64,000 nt of DNA from Epiperipatus broadwayi (lineage: Eukaryota > Onychophora > Udeonychophora > Euonychophora > Peripatidae): contig JAQFVV010006312.1 of assembly GCA_028023455.1 (NCBI GenBank), positions 126,001 to 190,000 on the forward strand. Direction: 5' to 3'. Positions within the stretch are counted from its first letter, which is position 1. Each line of letters opens with the position of its first letter. Below the pieces are notes generated by a model, which made no database searches, was not told the origin of the DNA, and saw only the letters and a list, made by a program, of their open reading frames with translations. A program made the translations under genes and the position numbers. Shown here piece by piece: positions 37,958-49,375 of this stretch.

Positions 37958-37971
37958 AACTGGATTGATAT
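37862..37971. repeat. (TA)n tracts with a palindrome
   Basis: A TA tract (37862-37904) is followed by ATATCAATATAGTTCAATAT, a second TA tract and the imperfect reverse complement ATATTGAACTGGATTGATAT. Confidence 0.9.
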
Positions 37972-38199
37972 CTGATTCAAGGCTTTTACTGCTGAAATTA
38001 AAATCTTTTAATTTCGTTAACTTTCTAAAGTTAAAAAAAAGTTTTAATTATTTAAAAAGAGTACATGTATTAATACACCTACTCATTTATATTTAAAATA
38101 GATCCGTTTAATGTTTTTAAAATTGTTTTTAAAATAGTTTTCTTATACCGCTTGTTTTTACTTTTTTTTTTTTTTTAAATCAATTTAATTAAAAACAAG

Positions 38200-40190
38200 C
38201 TGGCTAGCTAATTACATTCCTGTTGCTTTTATTTTAACCATTTAAAACTCATTCTAAAAAGCAGAGATTTGATTTGTGTTGTTGTTTTTGTTTCAATAAT
38301 CCCTGGGTAGAATACTTACATTAGATTGAGCTGGAGATTAATATTTGCCCTGCCTTAGGCATAGAATTCAACAACAAGGCTATTTTTCATGGGAAACCGA
38401 GTGGAGGTATAAATAACACCAAAACATTCATGAGCTATTCTATTCTATTCTAGAGAGATTAAGTCAGCAGTCTGTCAAAGTGATTCATTCAGCTTTGTAG
38501 TTCCAATATTAATTTGGATTAACCTCTTCAATGTTCATACCAGAACCATTTGGACATTTAATGTTTGAAAGCAAAATTTGCAATTACTAAAACAATTTTC
38601 GCTTTCTCCAGGATGCCAAAATATACTGCTATACATTTTATAACCAACAATATGTCATGCTAGTTGAATGCAAAAGACGGACCATGCCTGCCAACTTTTC
38701 TTCAATCCTGCTATGAACACCTAAAATAAACAAGACCTCTGCCTCTACCTTGCCACTGTCAAAGGACCTGAAAATGGACTAAAATAAACATGTGCACTCT
38801 ATGCAAACTCTGTTTTACTGTAAGGTAAAATTTTATTTTATTTTTCCCAGGGTAAATTTCTTTTAATTAAATCTCTGCTCAATCTAATTATAAATCTGTA
38901 TTCATAAGAAATATTTAGCCTCCTATATAATATTTGCTGTGTTTCCTTGTATTTTGTAGTGTGTCTTGGAATCATAGTTTTAAGATTCCAAGTTTGCTTT
39001 TAATTTTTGTTTATTGGAGAGTGACGTGTGAGTTTTTATATTTTTATGCCTAAAACTTTTTATAAATGCTTTAGCAGTTGTGTATATTTTAAATGCTTAC
39101 CTGTAATTATTTTAGTAGCTAATAATTAATTTTAAACATTGTGTTTGCGATTTTGCAAACCACCAAAATCTTTTGGCTGGTCACTTCATTTTCCTAGTTT
39201 TCGCAGGTGGGGATTCCATTTCTTCATTTCTTCTATCTCTGAAAGTGGAAACAAGAATTGTTTTTCTTTGTAATTTTATAAGTCGTCAACAGGAAGATAA
39301 TATTTATCTCTTTGTAAATTACAGGTGAGAGAGATTTTCATGCTGCTAAAGTATTTAAAGCTTTAATATTTTCGTACTCATGTGCACTCTCCTATGGATT
39401 TATTTTGTATTTACATACAGCTTAAAATTTATCAGAGCGTGTACTCAGAACTTGTATCATAAATTTATTTCTTAATTATAATTATTTATAATTCATTTTC
39501 TTTAATTGCTGTGGCAGACGTAACTGGTTTTCTAATGATTTACTTGTCTCCTATTGAGACCTTTAATTATTATTAGTTTTGGCCAACCGTTTGGCTGGGA
39601 TTTGCCAGTTTTAATTGTTTGTTTTCATTTAATTTTAAATCATATTTTTCAATTGTTGTTGGGGTAAATCAATCACCTTTATTTTAAATGTAATAATAGG
39701 TACAGCTTCTACTGACATATGACCTTTGTGGTCTGACACATTTTTTGAGCCTTGGAAAGCTCGCCGGCACTGGTTTCATTGATTTATTTCAAGAATGTAT
39801 TATTTAAGTATCTGAGTGGGAAAACCAATGTTTGGGTGAATCCTCTGCTGAATGAAATTTGCTTCTTCCCTTGATAATTTGTTTATTAGAGAATCAGTAG
39901 GTCTGTCAGAGCATTGCGTTTAGTCTTTCTGGTACATGCCTGAGCTAATCCTATTTGTTAACTTATAAACTTTTCTTATATGTTTTCTCTTAATAAAATT
40001 GTTAAAAATTTGTTTAAACTTAATTTGGCTGACAATTGTCTTGGTGCTTTTGTGTCTCAATTGTCTAAACAATTTTAAGATCTCTTGTTTCTCCCTGAGT
40101 TTAGTCGATACAAACCATCATCATCATCCATTCTGATCACAGTAAATAAATTTTCCAGACATGTAGTCATCTGGTGGCTCCCTCTGCAAT
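38200..40190. other. Less AT-biased unassigned block
   Basis: Composition is more balanced than the flanks and includes an AATAAA-type signal near 39990. No reading frame is continuous on either strand. It might be an untranslated exon, an old LTR or intronic sequence. I cannot choose. Confidence 0.3.
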
Positions 40191-40205
40191 CAAAATAGAT
40201 TGAGT

Positions 40206-40242
40206 GTCTGGTACAATATATATATATATACTGTACCAGACC
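40206..40242. repeat. Palindrome around (TA)n, CTGGTACA ends
   Basis: TCTGGTACAATATATA is mirrored by TATACTGTACCAGA. It is the same architecture as at 29.1 kb. Confidence 0.9.
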
Positions 40243-40249
40243 AAAACTC

Positions 40250-41670
40250 CCCTGCGGATTTCCTAATCCTAATCTTGCACTGAGCATGAAGTGAACAAGA
40301 TTTAACAGGAAAAGAAATGGATACCAATTTAGCCGATTATCTATACTCATGTATATTGGTACTTCCAGCTAAACTGATAGAAAGAGTGGATTGACAGGAC
40401 TCTTCCAGTTAAAAACATCCTTTAGTTGATATCTTATTTAAATGCCCGAATATTTAGAACAATGGCAAGTACATACCTTTGAAAAATCTATTTACAAAAT
40501 AGACCTTTGCGGCCACTTCTAGAAAAGAATAAAAAAAGAATTTTTCCCCCTCCCAGAAGGATATGCAATACCATATGTCCAGTGAAACATGAGAATAAGA
40601 TTCAACACTCCGGTAGAGCGATATCCCTTTGTGGCTAGCTCAGTCACTCTACATCTAGGGTCTTCAAATGGGTAAGTTAAATGATTATTACAGGTACATG
40701 GTTGATGAGGAAAGAATACATTTTTATCAATATAAATAATAATACGAAACCGAAACAAGTTTAATACTATGATTAACTATTTATTTAATCCCAAATACCC
40801 ACCACCGTTTCATACTAATGATGATATAATAAAAAGAATACTAAATAATTAATGATTACAAACCCATATATATATTTTTGATGCTTTTAGATATATAAAT
40901 ACAATTTAAATGATTACGAAAATAGATAAACCCCTAAGGCTATTTACAATAAGATACTTCATAAAGAATGGAAGTGGTCTGAGCCCCTTTTACCCAGTAG
41001 AAATAAATTTTCCTTTGTGTGATTTGCTATACAGATATGAGATTCTCGGTCATACAGGCATATGCTTTTACTGATGACTTTAAAACCTTTTTTTTTATAT
41101 AGATAAATTCCTATACATGTATATACGTGCGGCACAATTATACACTTATTACTATTTTAAATATAAAGTTATTAGAGGACTTGCTTACAGGGAATCTATA
41201 ATAGATCGATCCCTTCTTGCACCATCATGAGATGCCACAGTGACAAAAAAAATAACTTAAAAAGGATATACGGTTAAATACATTTTTTTTTTTAGATATT
41301 CAACATGAGATATCGTATTTACCGAATATTATAAGCGTATGTACGCACATATACACATGTATATTTATATATGATGAATTTCAGGAATAACAACAAGAGC
41401 AAAACGTATAGCAACAACAACAACAACAACAAAAAAAAAAAGAATCTCATTGCAATCTTTGTTGAAAATATTAGAATTTAAAATAGAAAAATTAACTCAA
41501 AAGATTTAAGTAAAAGCTTTATCATATATGCCCATAATAACCACAAATTCAATATACATATGCGAGAGACTCTCTCTCTTTTTTTTCTAAATGAGTAATA
41601 ATAATAACAAAAAAATAATAATATATTTAATCGAAAATATCAAAGTTAATTATTTCAATATTAATAAAAT
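40250..41670. other. Unassigned region left of the possible exon
   Basis: A minus-strand open frame at 40519-40758 has balanced codons, including RVTELATKGYRS and LILMFHWTYGIAYPSG segments, but no known family that I can name. It may be part of an interspersed repeat. If the minus-strand exon at 41.7 kb is real, this is its 3' untranslated side. An (ACA)n run lies at 41420-41440. Confidence 0.3.
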
Positions 41671-41673
41671 CTC

Positions 41674-41742
41674 TTAAAATAAACCGATGTCTGCTTCTTC
41701 ATTCTTCTCCTCTGGGCTCTGAGTGGGCTTCAAGTCAACTGG
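41674..41742 (-). CDS. Possible last coding exon of a host gene (minus strand)
   Basis: On the minus strand a pyrimidine-containing acceptor (TCTTCACTACACAG, AG at plus 41743-41744) is followed at once by 22 sense codons in phase 0 and a TAA at 41674-41676. The short peptide (PVDLKPTQSPEEKNEEADI then GLF) is acidic and hydrophilic, uses codons less AT-biased than the surroundings, and ends at a stop before AT-rich sequence suited to a 3' untranslated region. I do not recognise the protein and see no upstream exon. If real, the Gypsy element at 42-47 kb would lie in its upstream intron. Chance occurrence is a real alternative. Confidence 0.25.
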   Translation of the reverse strand, partial: PVDLKPTQSPEEKNEEADIGLF

Positions 41743-42096
41743 CTGTGTAGTGAAGATTTCATTTATTTAGTAAGGCAGCATTTGTCATCATCGTGGGCGG
41801 CTGGAACTGGCGTGGTCACATCTTGGCAGCTTGGGACAGAGAAAGGGCGGTGCACCGGCTAGTTGTCTACCCCATGGTCATTTTACTGGACTCACTGGTA
41901 GATTGCTTCATATTTTCCTCTGTTTGTATATGATAATAAATTTTATCAAATGTTCATTTTTCTATCTTGACTAGTTTATTAAATTCTTAAGAAATCAAGA
42001 GTTCTTAAAAGAACTATATAATGGATTTCTTAGAAAATGTCAGCAGCGGTCTAGTCCATAAATTTATCTCTAAGTTGCTAGATGATTGAAAATCTC

Positions 42097-42774
42097 TGGA
42101 GCCAAAGTAGTGAACGACTTGAATGCCCCAGAAAGAAAAAAAAATCCCCAGCACTATCAATCCCACTAATAAAACCCAATTCAGATATCCCTCTGAGAAG
42201 AATGAATCAGCCAATCCTTTTAATTTACCTTATCACTTAGATTATAAACATTCCTCTATATCTTTCCGATTAAATTCTACATTTTTAAGTTTGACAATGG
42301 TTTCCATCTTGAATAACCCAGACCACTTGCTTACGAAATCAATTCAAAAGAATTTTTTAAAAAGATAACAGTTTAATTATAGCATTATCAAACCTTTTGC
42401 TTTTGATCAGATTTTTGCAAAAGCAATTAACATTTTTTTTTCTTATGGAATAAAATTACAATCTTTAGAAAATTAAAAAAAATATACAAGTATATTAGAA
42501 AATAAAAAAGCAAACATAATGACATATCATAAAAAATATACAAAAAGGAAAAACAAACACAACACATGAGTTTATTATGCAATATTTTGTATGTCAATTT
42601 CATATTACTTTAAATTGGTGTGTGTGGGTATTTTAATGCTCAGACCAACTTCCATTGGATTAATATAGCATGTTTATATAGTTGTTGTGCCTAATATGTA
42701 CAAATCTATATATGTATCTGCTGTAATATTCTTTACAGCAGATTTTGTGCAAGGCCATTTGATAATGCCTGGCA
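42097..42774 (-). repeat. 3' LTR of the Gypsy element
   Basis: On the minus strand it starts TGCCAGGCATTATC and ends GGCTCCA, so it has TG..CA ends. A TATA-like CTATATAAACATG lies at about plus 42670-42684 and an AATAAA at about plus 42570. It differs from the 5' copy at only a handful of positions plus one small insertion (CATA-type) near 42516. Confidence 0.88.
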
Positions 42775-42782
42775 CAATACCC

Positions 42783-42793
42783 CCCTCTCCAAT
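42783..42793 (-). promoter_or_regulatory. Polypurine tract
   Basis: GGAGAGGGGGG on the minus strand, just upstream of the 3' LTR start. This is where plus-strand DNA priming would take place in an LTR retrotransposon. Confidence 0.65.
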
Positions 42794-42959
42794 GAGACTT
42801 TTAAATGGATATGACCATTTAAAGTCTTAAGTTCTTATTTATACAGATATTATGAACTATACATGTGAGATGATTTCGGAGCATCCTGGATGCTATGGTA
42901 TGGGTTTTAGTGCACGAGCATTGTATGTGCCCTTTATTCCCTGTTCTGTTTTAATCCAG

Positions 42960-43131
42960 AAAGCATTATCCCCACTGCACTCCACAATTTCAAAAGGGCC
43001 TTCATAAAGGTTAAAAAAATTTTACACTGGCACTTTTCTGGAATGCTCACATGAGGTGTTCTGATCATCACTCTATCCCCTACCTTGAACTGGTAGCTTT
43101 GCGTACTGTTTCCTTTTCTTTCTTCTGAGAC
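42960..43131 (-). pseudogene. Integrase C-terminal (GPF/Y-type) remnant
   Basis: In a frame shifted from the integrase core, the minus strand reads FKVGDRVMIRTPHV, then after another shift YEGPFEIVECSGDNAFW. This is the SH3-like/GPY-F region that follows the integrase core in many Gypsy elements. At least two indels separate it from the upstream part. Confidence 0.72.
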
Positions 43132-43983
43132 TCATCTTGTGCATCTGAGCTTGAGCCTTTTTTTATCTAATTCTATGTCAATTGTTTTGTCTCTCCTCCC
43201 TGGGAAATTTGCCTTGAAGAGTTTTGGTACAAGTTTTCCAAAATGTAGCTGTGTTGGAGGGAATCCTGTGGATTCATGTACAGACCAGTTTATATAATTT
43301 AGTATCTGAGGTAGCTGTTTTACCCATCTCTTATGGCTTGTTGGTAAGTATGTACGAAACAGCCTTCCCAACTCTTGCATAACTCTTTCACAGGGATTAC
43401 TTTGGGGGTTACGGATTGACGTAAGTACATGTTTAACTCCCCGCTTAGCAACCCATTTGTTCCATTCTTCTGATACAAAAGGGGTTCCATGGTCTGTCAG
43501 AATTGTTTCTGGTTTCCCAACCGTGTTAAAATGTGAGGATTCTAGAACCTTTATAGTTTCACGTGTTGTAGCTCTTGCTAAAGGGTAGGCTGCCACAAAT
43601 TTGGAAAAAAGATCATATACAACGAGTAAATATCTTTTTCTATTGAAGGGCGGCAGAGGACCATAAAAATCCATGGCCATTATTTCCTTTGAATTGTTAG
43701 GGATGATTGATTTCATTGGAGTTGTGTATGTTCTATTCAGTGTTTTTGCACACTGGCATATTTCACATTTGTTCAAAATCTTTATTATGTCTCGGTGCAT
43801 CCCACACCAATAGAACCAGCGCTTGAGGCAATATTCAGTTTTTGGAGTTCCATAATGTCCATATAGTCTGTGAATGTAATCAGTGAGAAAGCCTCGAATG
43901 GCTGGTGGTACCATCACTCTCCATTCATCAAGGTCTTCTTGAATTTGGTAATATAAAAACCCCTTTTCTACTTGTATTGGCAT
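43132..43983 (-). pseudogene. Gypsy integrase, zinc finger and catalytic core
   Basis: The open frame carries an HHCC zinc-binding motif: H..H within IHRLYGHYG, and CxxC within CEICQCAKT. The DDE core follows: AMDFYGPLP (first Asp), LTDHGTPF (second Asp), and the NPQSNPCERVMQELGR region with the Glu. This enzyme would join the element's cDNA ends to host DNA. The frame is open across the whole core, but upstream it is cut off from RNase H by a TGA (about plus 44005) and a frameshift near 44040, and downstream by a frameshift at about 43132. The equivalent in the 14-17 kb relic is far more degraded. Confidence 0.9.
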
Positions 43984-44039
43984 TTCTTGCCTAAGGTACT
44001 GTCATCCTTCTGAAGAGATTGTGTACACAGTGTTATGAT

Positions 44040-44711
44040 TCAGTTTAAGTCCTTATCTTCATGCTGTCTCTTTGACATTTGTTTTAGATGTTCCTCTATG
44101 GCTTTGTCCTTACATGATATGCTCATCATGTATGCATGGTCTATCCTCAAGTGTTGTTGTTGTTGAGTTTGAATGGGATGACGACTGAGGATGTCAGCCA
44201 CTATATTCTCAGCTCCTTTGCAATGTTTCACCATATAATTAAATTCTTGGAGAAACAAACTCCAGCGAACTAGTCGGCTATTAGTGAGATAGCTGTGATT
44301 TAGAAATTGAAGACTCTTGTGGTCTGTAATAACTATCACTTCAGAGCCTAGTAGCATAGGGCAAAATTTCTCAAATGCCCATACGATTGCAAGGGCTTCT
44401 TTTTCTGGAACCGTGTAATTACGTTCAGGTCCTTTTAACAATCTGCTTATGAAGTACAGGACCCCTGTCTGACCATCTTGCTGAACTTGGGATAGTGTGA
44501 CACCCAATCCATATGCACTGCTATCAGTTTGGAGTATAAAGGGTTTGTCAAAGTCTGGGTATGCCAGCACTACTTGTTTTATAAAACTTTTCTTAATCTC
44601 AGCAAATGCTTCCTCTTGTTCACTGGTCCAGTTCCAACAGGTATCTTTCCTGAGTAATCTTAGTAAAGGTTCCATTCGGTCAGCAAATTTTTCACAGAAT
44701 CTGTTGTACAA
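44040..44711 (-). pseudogene. Gypsy RT connection and RNase H domains
   Basis: It begins in the RT thumb/connection (YNRFCEKFADRMEPLLRLL, then WNWTSEQEEAFAEIKK). RNase H follows with its acidic residues in ILQTDSSAYGLG, PEKEALAIVWAFEKF and VITDHKSLQFLNH, and the late ENIVADILSRH segment. The role is degradation of the RNA strand during cDNA synthesis. It is in frame with the preceding RT segment, separated only by a TGA at plus 44745-44747. A frameshift near 44040 detaches it from integrase. Confidence 0.9.
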
Positions 44712-44744
44712 GTTGCATAGTCCTAAAAAGGACCGAATGTGCTT

Positions 44745-45062
44745 TCATGTTTTAGGTACAGGGAAGTCATTTATTGCACTGATTTTATCAGGATGAGGTT
44801 TGATTCCTGTTCGTCCCACCAAATGACCCAAAAATTCTATCTCCTCAGAGATCAATATACTCTTTTTCAGATTGATTTTGATTCCTTTAGCTTCACATTC
44901 TGCAAAAAATATTTGTAAGTGTTGGAAGTGTTCTTCCAGAGATGTGGATGCTACCACAACATCATCCATATATACTGTTAAAATTTTCTTAATTTCCTGA
45001 GACAAAACCTGGTCCAGACATCGTAATAAACATGCACCGCTATTAACAAAGCTGAAAGGCAT
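44745..45062 (-). pseudogene. Gypsy reverse transcriptase, palm and active-site part
   Basis: It contains MPFSFVNSGA, the catalytic YMDDVVVAS (two of the three metal-binding Asp), ECEAKGIKINLKKS and EIEFLGHLVG: RT motifs B through E in order. It is separated from the N-terminal RT part by an indel at about 45063-45075, next to the VPH..PI words. Ends in an in-frame TGA. Confidence 0.9.
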
Positions 45063-45066
45063 TCAA

Positions 45067-45867
45067 TTAAATTGGTATGTGTGGTACTCCATATCTAAAA
45101 GCTGTGTATTTGCGATCTGTGTGATGTAATTCTATCTGCCAGTAGCTAGCAGTTAAGTCAAATGTGGAAAATATTATTTTGTCTTTAAATTTCATGAGTA
45201 ATTCTTGCATACGAGGTGGAATAGTACAATCTGGTATTGTCACCCTGTTAAGTTGGCAGGAATCAAGGCATAACCGCACGGATCCATTTTTCTTTCTGAC
45301 CACCACTAGGGGGTTACAGTATGGGGAAAAGGATTTATCAATGATGCCCCATTTCAACATTTGTTCCAGCTGTTTCTCCACCTCCTCCTTAAATTTGTGT
45401 GGTATGGGGTAGGATTGCGCTTGGAACGGTTCTCCTGGTTTCAACCTGATTCTTTGTTTATATCCTTTAATGAGCCCAGGACTATCAGAAAATATATTTT
45501 TATAAGTATAAAGCATAGATTTGAGTTTTTCTGTCTCAGTGGCAGAAGTCAGTTTTGCTCCATTTGCCTTTTCTTCCATGAGCTCCATGTCCTGTTGGGT
45601 CATACAACATGCCTCAGTATCATGTAAGTGGGGTTTTAGCATTTCAATTTGTTTGTCATTGCACACTACCAGCCGATGTTCATAATCTGAAATGCATCTG
45701 TTTTTGTGTAGGAAATCTGAACCCAACACAACTTCATGGATAAGACTGGTCATTATTAAGAACACTTGGTATACCATCTTATGCTGTATGTGCATCTGTA
45801 CCCAAATTTGCTTAGGCAGAAGTTTTGCTTTCCATTTGTTTGCTAATGTTATTTGTGCTGTCTTCAA
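45067..45867 (-). pseudogene. Gypsy protease C-terminus and RT N-terminus
   Basis: It opens with the second half of the retropepsin domain (HEVVLGSDFLHKN), followed by a linker. RT fingers and motif A follow: GEPFQAQSYPIPHKFKEEV, WGIIDKSFSPYCNPLVVVRK, RLCLDSCQLNRVT and FSTFDLTASYWQIELH. The motif A Asp lies in STFDLTASYWQ. The first Asp of the protease is in the adjacent frame (45879-46301). The junction falls at an A9 run (minus strand, about plus 45890-45899), so a single-base homopolymer change explains the break. Confidence 0.9.
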
Positions 45868-45878
45868 AGGTAAGATTT

Positions 45879-46218
45879 CTATGCTTGGTTTTTTTTTACA
45901 ATGTGGTGGTATAGATCTTCTGATATTACAGAGATTTGACTGCCCAAATCCAGCATGGCCATGACTTCAAGTCCCTCCATTGTCAGACTGATCTTGGGAC
46001 AACTTTGTGGAGCATATTCAGGCACTCTATCTTCCCATGAACATATCAAGTTTGATATTTCTTTGTCCATATTAGTCCATGGTTTTATGATGTGGCCACA
46101 GAACTCTTCATTTTTGTTCCTGTTTGTGTGATTGGTATGTTTATCTTCCCAAACATTTGCTGATAGCTTGTATTGCTTGCTCATGTCTATCTCATTTAAT
46201 AATTCATCCATTTGTCTC
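45879..46218 (-). pseudogene. Gypsy protease N-terminus
   Basis: The catalytic loop reads MLDLGSQISVIS, i.e. the retropepsin DTG has become DLG. The frame is open right up to, and into, the 5' LTR, with coding-like sequence (MDELLNEIDMSKQYKL) directly against the LTR end. Gag, nucleocapsid and the leader are absent. The Thr-to-Leu change in the active-site triad would be expected to impair activity. Confidence 0.8.
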
Positions 46219-46896
46219 TGGAGCCAAAGTAGTGAATGACTTGAATGCCCCAGAAAGAAAAAAAAATCCCCAGCACTATCAATCCCACTAATAAAACCCA
46301 ATTCAGATATCCCTCTGAGAAGAATGAATCAGCCAATCCTTTTAATTTACCTTATCACTTAGATTATAAACATTCTTCTATATCTTTCCGATTAAATTCT
46401 ATATTTTTAAGTTTGACAATGGTTTCCATCTTGAATAACCCAGACCACTTGCTTACGAAATCAATTCAAAAGAATTTTTTAAAAAGATAACAGTTTAATT
46501 ATAGCATTATCAAACCTTTTGCTTTTGATCAGATTTTTGCAAAAGCAATTAACATTTTTTTTTCTTATGGAATAAAATTACAATCTTTAGAAAATTAAAA
46601 AAAATATACAAGTATATTAGAAAATAAAAAAGCAAATACATATAATGACATATCATAAAAAATATACAAAAAGGAAAAACAAAACCAACACATGAGTTTA
46701 TTATGCAATATTTTGTATGTCAATTTCATATTACTTTAAATTGGTGTGTGTGGGTATTTTAATGCTCAGACCAACTTCCATTGGATTAATATAGCATATT
46801 TATATAGTTGTTGTGCCTAATATGTACAAATCTATATATGTATCTGCTGTAATATTCTTTACAGTAGATTTTGTGCAAGGCCATTTGATAATGCCT

Positions 46897-46900
<4 letters not shown>
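46219..46900 (-). repeat. 5' LTR of the Gypsy element
   Basis: The direct repeat of 42097-42774, about 98 percent identical by eye. The four bases TCTC lie outside the TG..CA limits in both copies (42093-42096 and 46215-46218). The right end passes straight into a TA tract. Confidence 0.88.

Positions 46901-46982
<82 letters not shown>
46901..46982. repeat. (TA)n microsatellite at the LTR end
   Basis: It runs from the last base of the LTR to TTGTACCAACATTG. Confidence 0.97.
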
Positions 46983-46984
<2 letters not shown>

Positions 46985-46986
<2 letters not shown>

Positions 46987-48600
46987 ACCAACATTGTGTT
47001 GGCACATAATAACTTTGTTTAAAAAAATTATTAAAATAAAAATCTTTCATCAAAGAAAATGTAAGATTAAAAGTTTAAGGGTTTTAAAAAAAGAAGTAAA
47101 GAGTTTTTTCTTATTATTATTAATTGCAATATCTGTTAAAAGTTTAAAAACTTAAATCTCTTTTAAGTTAAAGTAAGGAAAAAAAGTCATCTTAAAACTG
47201 AATAGTGAGTGGGTCTTAAATTATATATGTGCATGCAACTGTAAATATAATGTATGCATATTAAATATTGAAAAATAAATGAAAGTTAAAAAAAATTAAC
47301 TAATAAAAATATAAAAATAACATGTTTGCGTGGCTACTAATTAAAAGTATAAGACAACAAGTTCAGTGATTGGCTACTAATCACAAATGTAAAAAACAAC
47401 AAGATTAAAAAGCTTATCTTCAAAGTATTAGCTACTAATGAAAAGAACTTCGACAACACATATTGCTGGAGGATATCAAAATGAAAACACGCCTCAGGTA
47501 TAAATAGACAATTTTTTATCAACCAGTTAGTTGCATTAGAGTCATGTTAAAGTTGAGTTTGAGTCAAGTTAGTTGGTTTGAGATAACAGTCCATATCAGT
47601 CAGCTTATTATATATCCAGAATCAAGAATGCAGTGTTAAAATGTCAGAAAACATACAACTTTTTCCAGCCTGAAGTCCAATGAAAACAGCAAATCTACCT
47701 GATAAAAGTGTTGCCTGTGTAACAACCTGAAGCTGCTCAGTATCTAACTGTCTTAAAGAAAATGCCTCAGAATAATCAGCATCAAGTCTCCACAAGAAAA
47801 CTTCAAATCTAACCAGTTAGAGATATCTCATTTAGAAGCAGCAAACAGCAAGATGTATCCACATTCAAAATCCTAGGTAATAACATTTTCTTACATTCAT
47901 TTCTAAAGTAGCCATCACATTAGTAAAACCTCAAGAGTCAAGTTTAAGAACTTTATAACATACATAGAAGAACTATTAATATGTGTGTTTAAAATGTTGT
48001 GTGTGTTCATGCATTAGTACATAGTGATTTCATTGTATTTGTATTTCAAATATTATTAATGCTTTCTCATAAGATATTATAGTGTGTGAATTGAAAATGT
48101 GCATGTGTTATAATAGTAAATAAGATTTATAAAATATTTAAAATCAATTTAATAAATGTTAATTAAAATAAATTGTCTTTAAACTTAAAACTTTATTTGT
48201 CAGTCAATTCTTTCACCACTAATTGAAACTATATTTTGTTATTGAATTAAAAGTAGCTGAGCTAGTCATGGGTGTACCTTGGGTGTTGAATTAGTGGCCA
48301 TTGTTCAAAGTGTGTTATTCTGGATCAATAACTGGTGCCCATGTTTATACAAAACAAAAAAAGTGCTTCAAACATGGTGTTGAATTCAACAGTCGAGAAG
48401 AAGTTATGTCCTGGAAATGTAATGCTAGTTATATATTTTATAGCTATCATTTGGACATACATACTCTTCAAGTATGTTCTTCTCTGCCTAAGGGACAAGT
48501 TCATTTACACAATATTTATAATTAAATAAGATTATAAATTTATTATTTATAATTAAGGTTCTAACACAGCTAAACCATTTAGCAGTGTAAGATTCTTCAT
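46985..48600. other. Unassigned region with a TATA-like motif
   Basis: GGTATAAATAGAC near 47500 is followed about 670 bp later by AATAAA-type signals near 48170. The spacing resembles a solo LTR or a small promoter-to-polyA unit, but I see no ends or repeat partner in the window. No coding frame is recognised. Confidence 0.3.
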
Positions 48601-48615
48601 CGGATCGAACCCAGT

Positions 48616-48618
<3 letters not shown>

Positions 48619-48705
<87 letters not shown>
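48619..48705. repeat. (TA)n microsatellite
   Basis: Preceded by GAACCCAGTACAA, the same type of junction as other TA tracts here. Confidence 0.97.
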
Positions 48706-48710
<5 letters not shown>

Positions 48711-48869
48711 TGCATAATTCTAAAATGAAATCACTATAAATATTCTAAATGTCCCACAGCAAAAGGGAATTCTTTTTGAATTACTGTAAAATTCAAGCTT
48801 TTTCTTATTTAAAGGGAGAGTGTGACTAAAATAATTTTTTTGTAGGGTATTTAAAATATACCGTACCTC

Positions 48870-49375
48870 ATTTCTATATAAACATATTAATTAGATCATA
48901 GAAAAAGATGGATTTTCACTTTTATTGACTAAAGGAGGCAACCTTGACAACATATTGTGATTGTTGATTGTTAATGATATTTGTATTGTTTACATGTTGA
49001 TTGCTTTCATGTATTTACATTGAATACACATCTTGCCTTGTGCATTATTAGCTTTATTATCTAAGTGATACATTGTTGAAGTGTAATTTGAAAGGTATAA
49101 TTGCAATTTGACAGTTATAACTGATTATTTGTAGAATGCTTTCAGAACAGGTTTTATTTACCTGTTTAATGAAGTGTATTTAAACTGTTTTGTATTAATA
49201 ATTTTACTCTGTGAATTCAAGTTGCCATCTCTAGTGCCTATACAAACATATTAGACCATAGATAAAGGTGGATTTTTATTTTTAAAACCCACCTTCATTA
49301 ATTGATATTGTTGATTGTTAATGATATTATTATTGCTTGTAGTGATTGCTTTCATATATTTGTATATGTTTATGT
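48870..49375. repeat. Two-copy direct duplication, about 140-bp unit
   Basis: About 48870-49020 and 49235-49375 share TATAAACATATTA/TACAAACATATTA, AAAGATGGATTTT/AAAGGTGGATTTT, GATTGTTGATTGTTAATGAT and GATTGCTTTCAT. Confidence 0.72.

Larger units (their letters stand above)
42097..46900 (-). mobile_element. Ty3/Gypsy-like LTR retrotransposon, gag-less
   Basis: Two near-identical direct repeats of about 680 bp flank a minus-strand pol. From the 5' LTR the order is protease, RT, RNase H, integrase: the Ty3/Gypsy order. There is no room for gag or a normal primer-binding site, because protease-linked coding begins immediately inside the 5' LTR. A purine tract (GGAGAGGGGGG on the minus strand, plus 42783-42793) lies just before the 3' LTR as expected. 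Pol carries several frameshifts and in-frame stops. The relic at 14.3-17 kb is of the same lineage. The right end abuts a (TA)n tract and no clear target duplication is visible. Confidence 0.9.

Noticed and set aside
45164-45964. Three plus-strand frames across the Gypsy pol
   Set aside because: They are antisense shadows of the minus-strand RT and protease, whose motifs are unmistakable.
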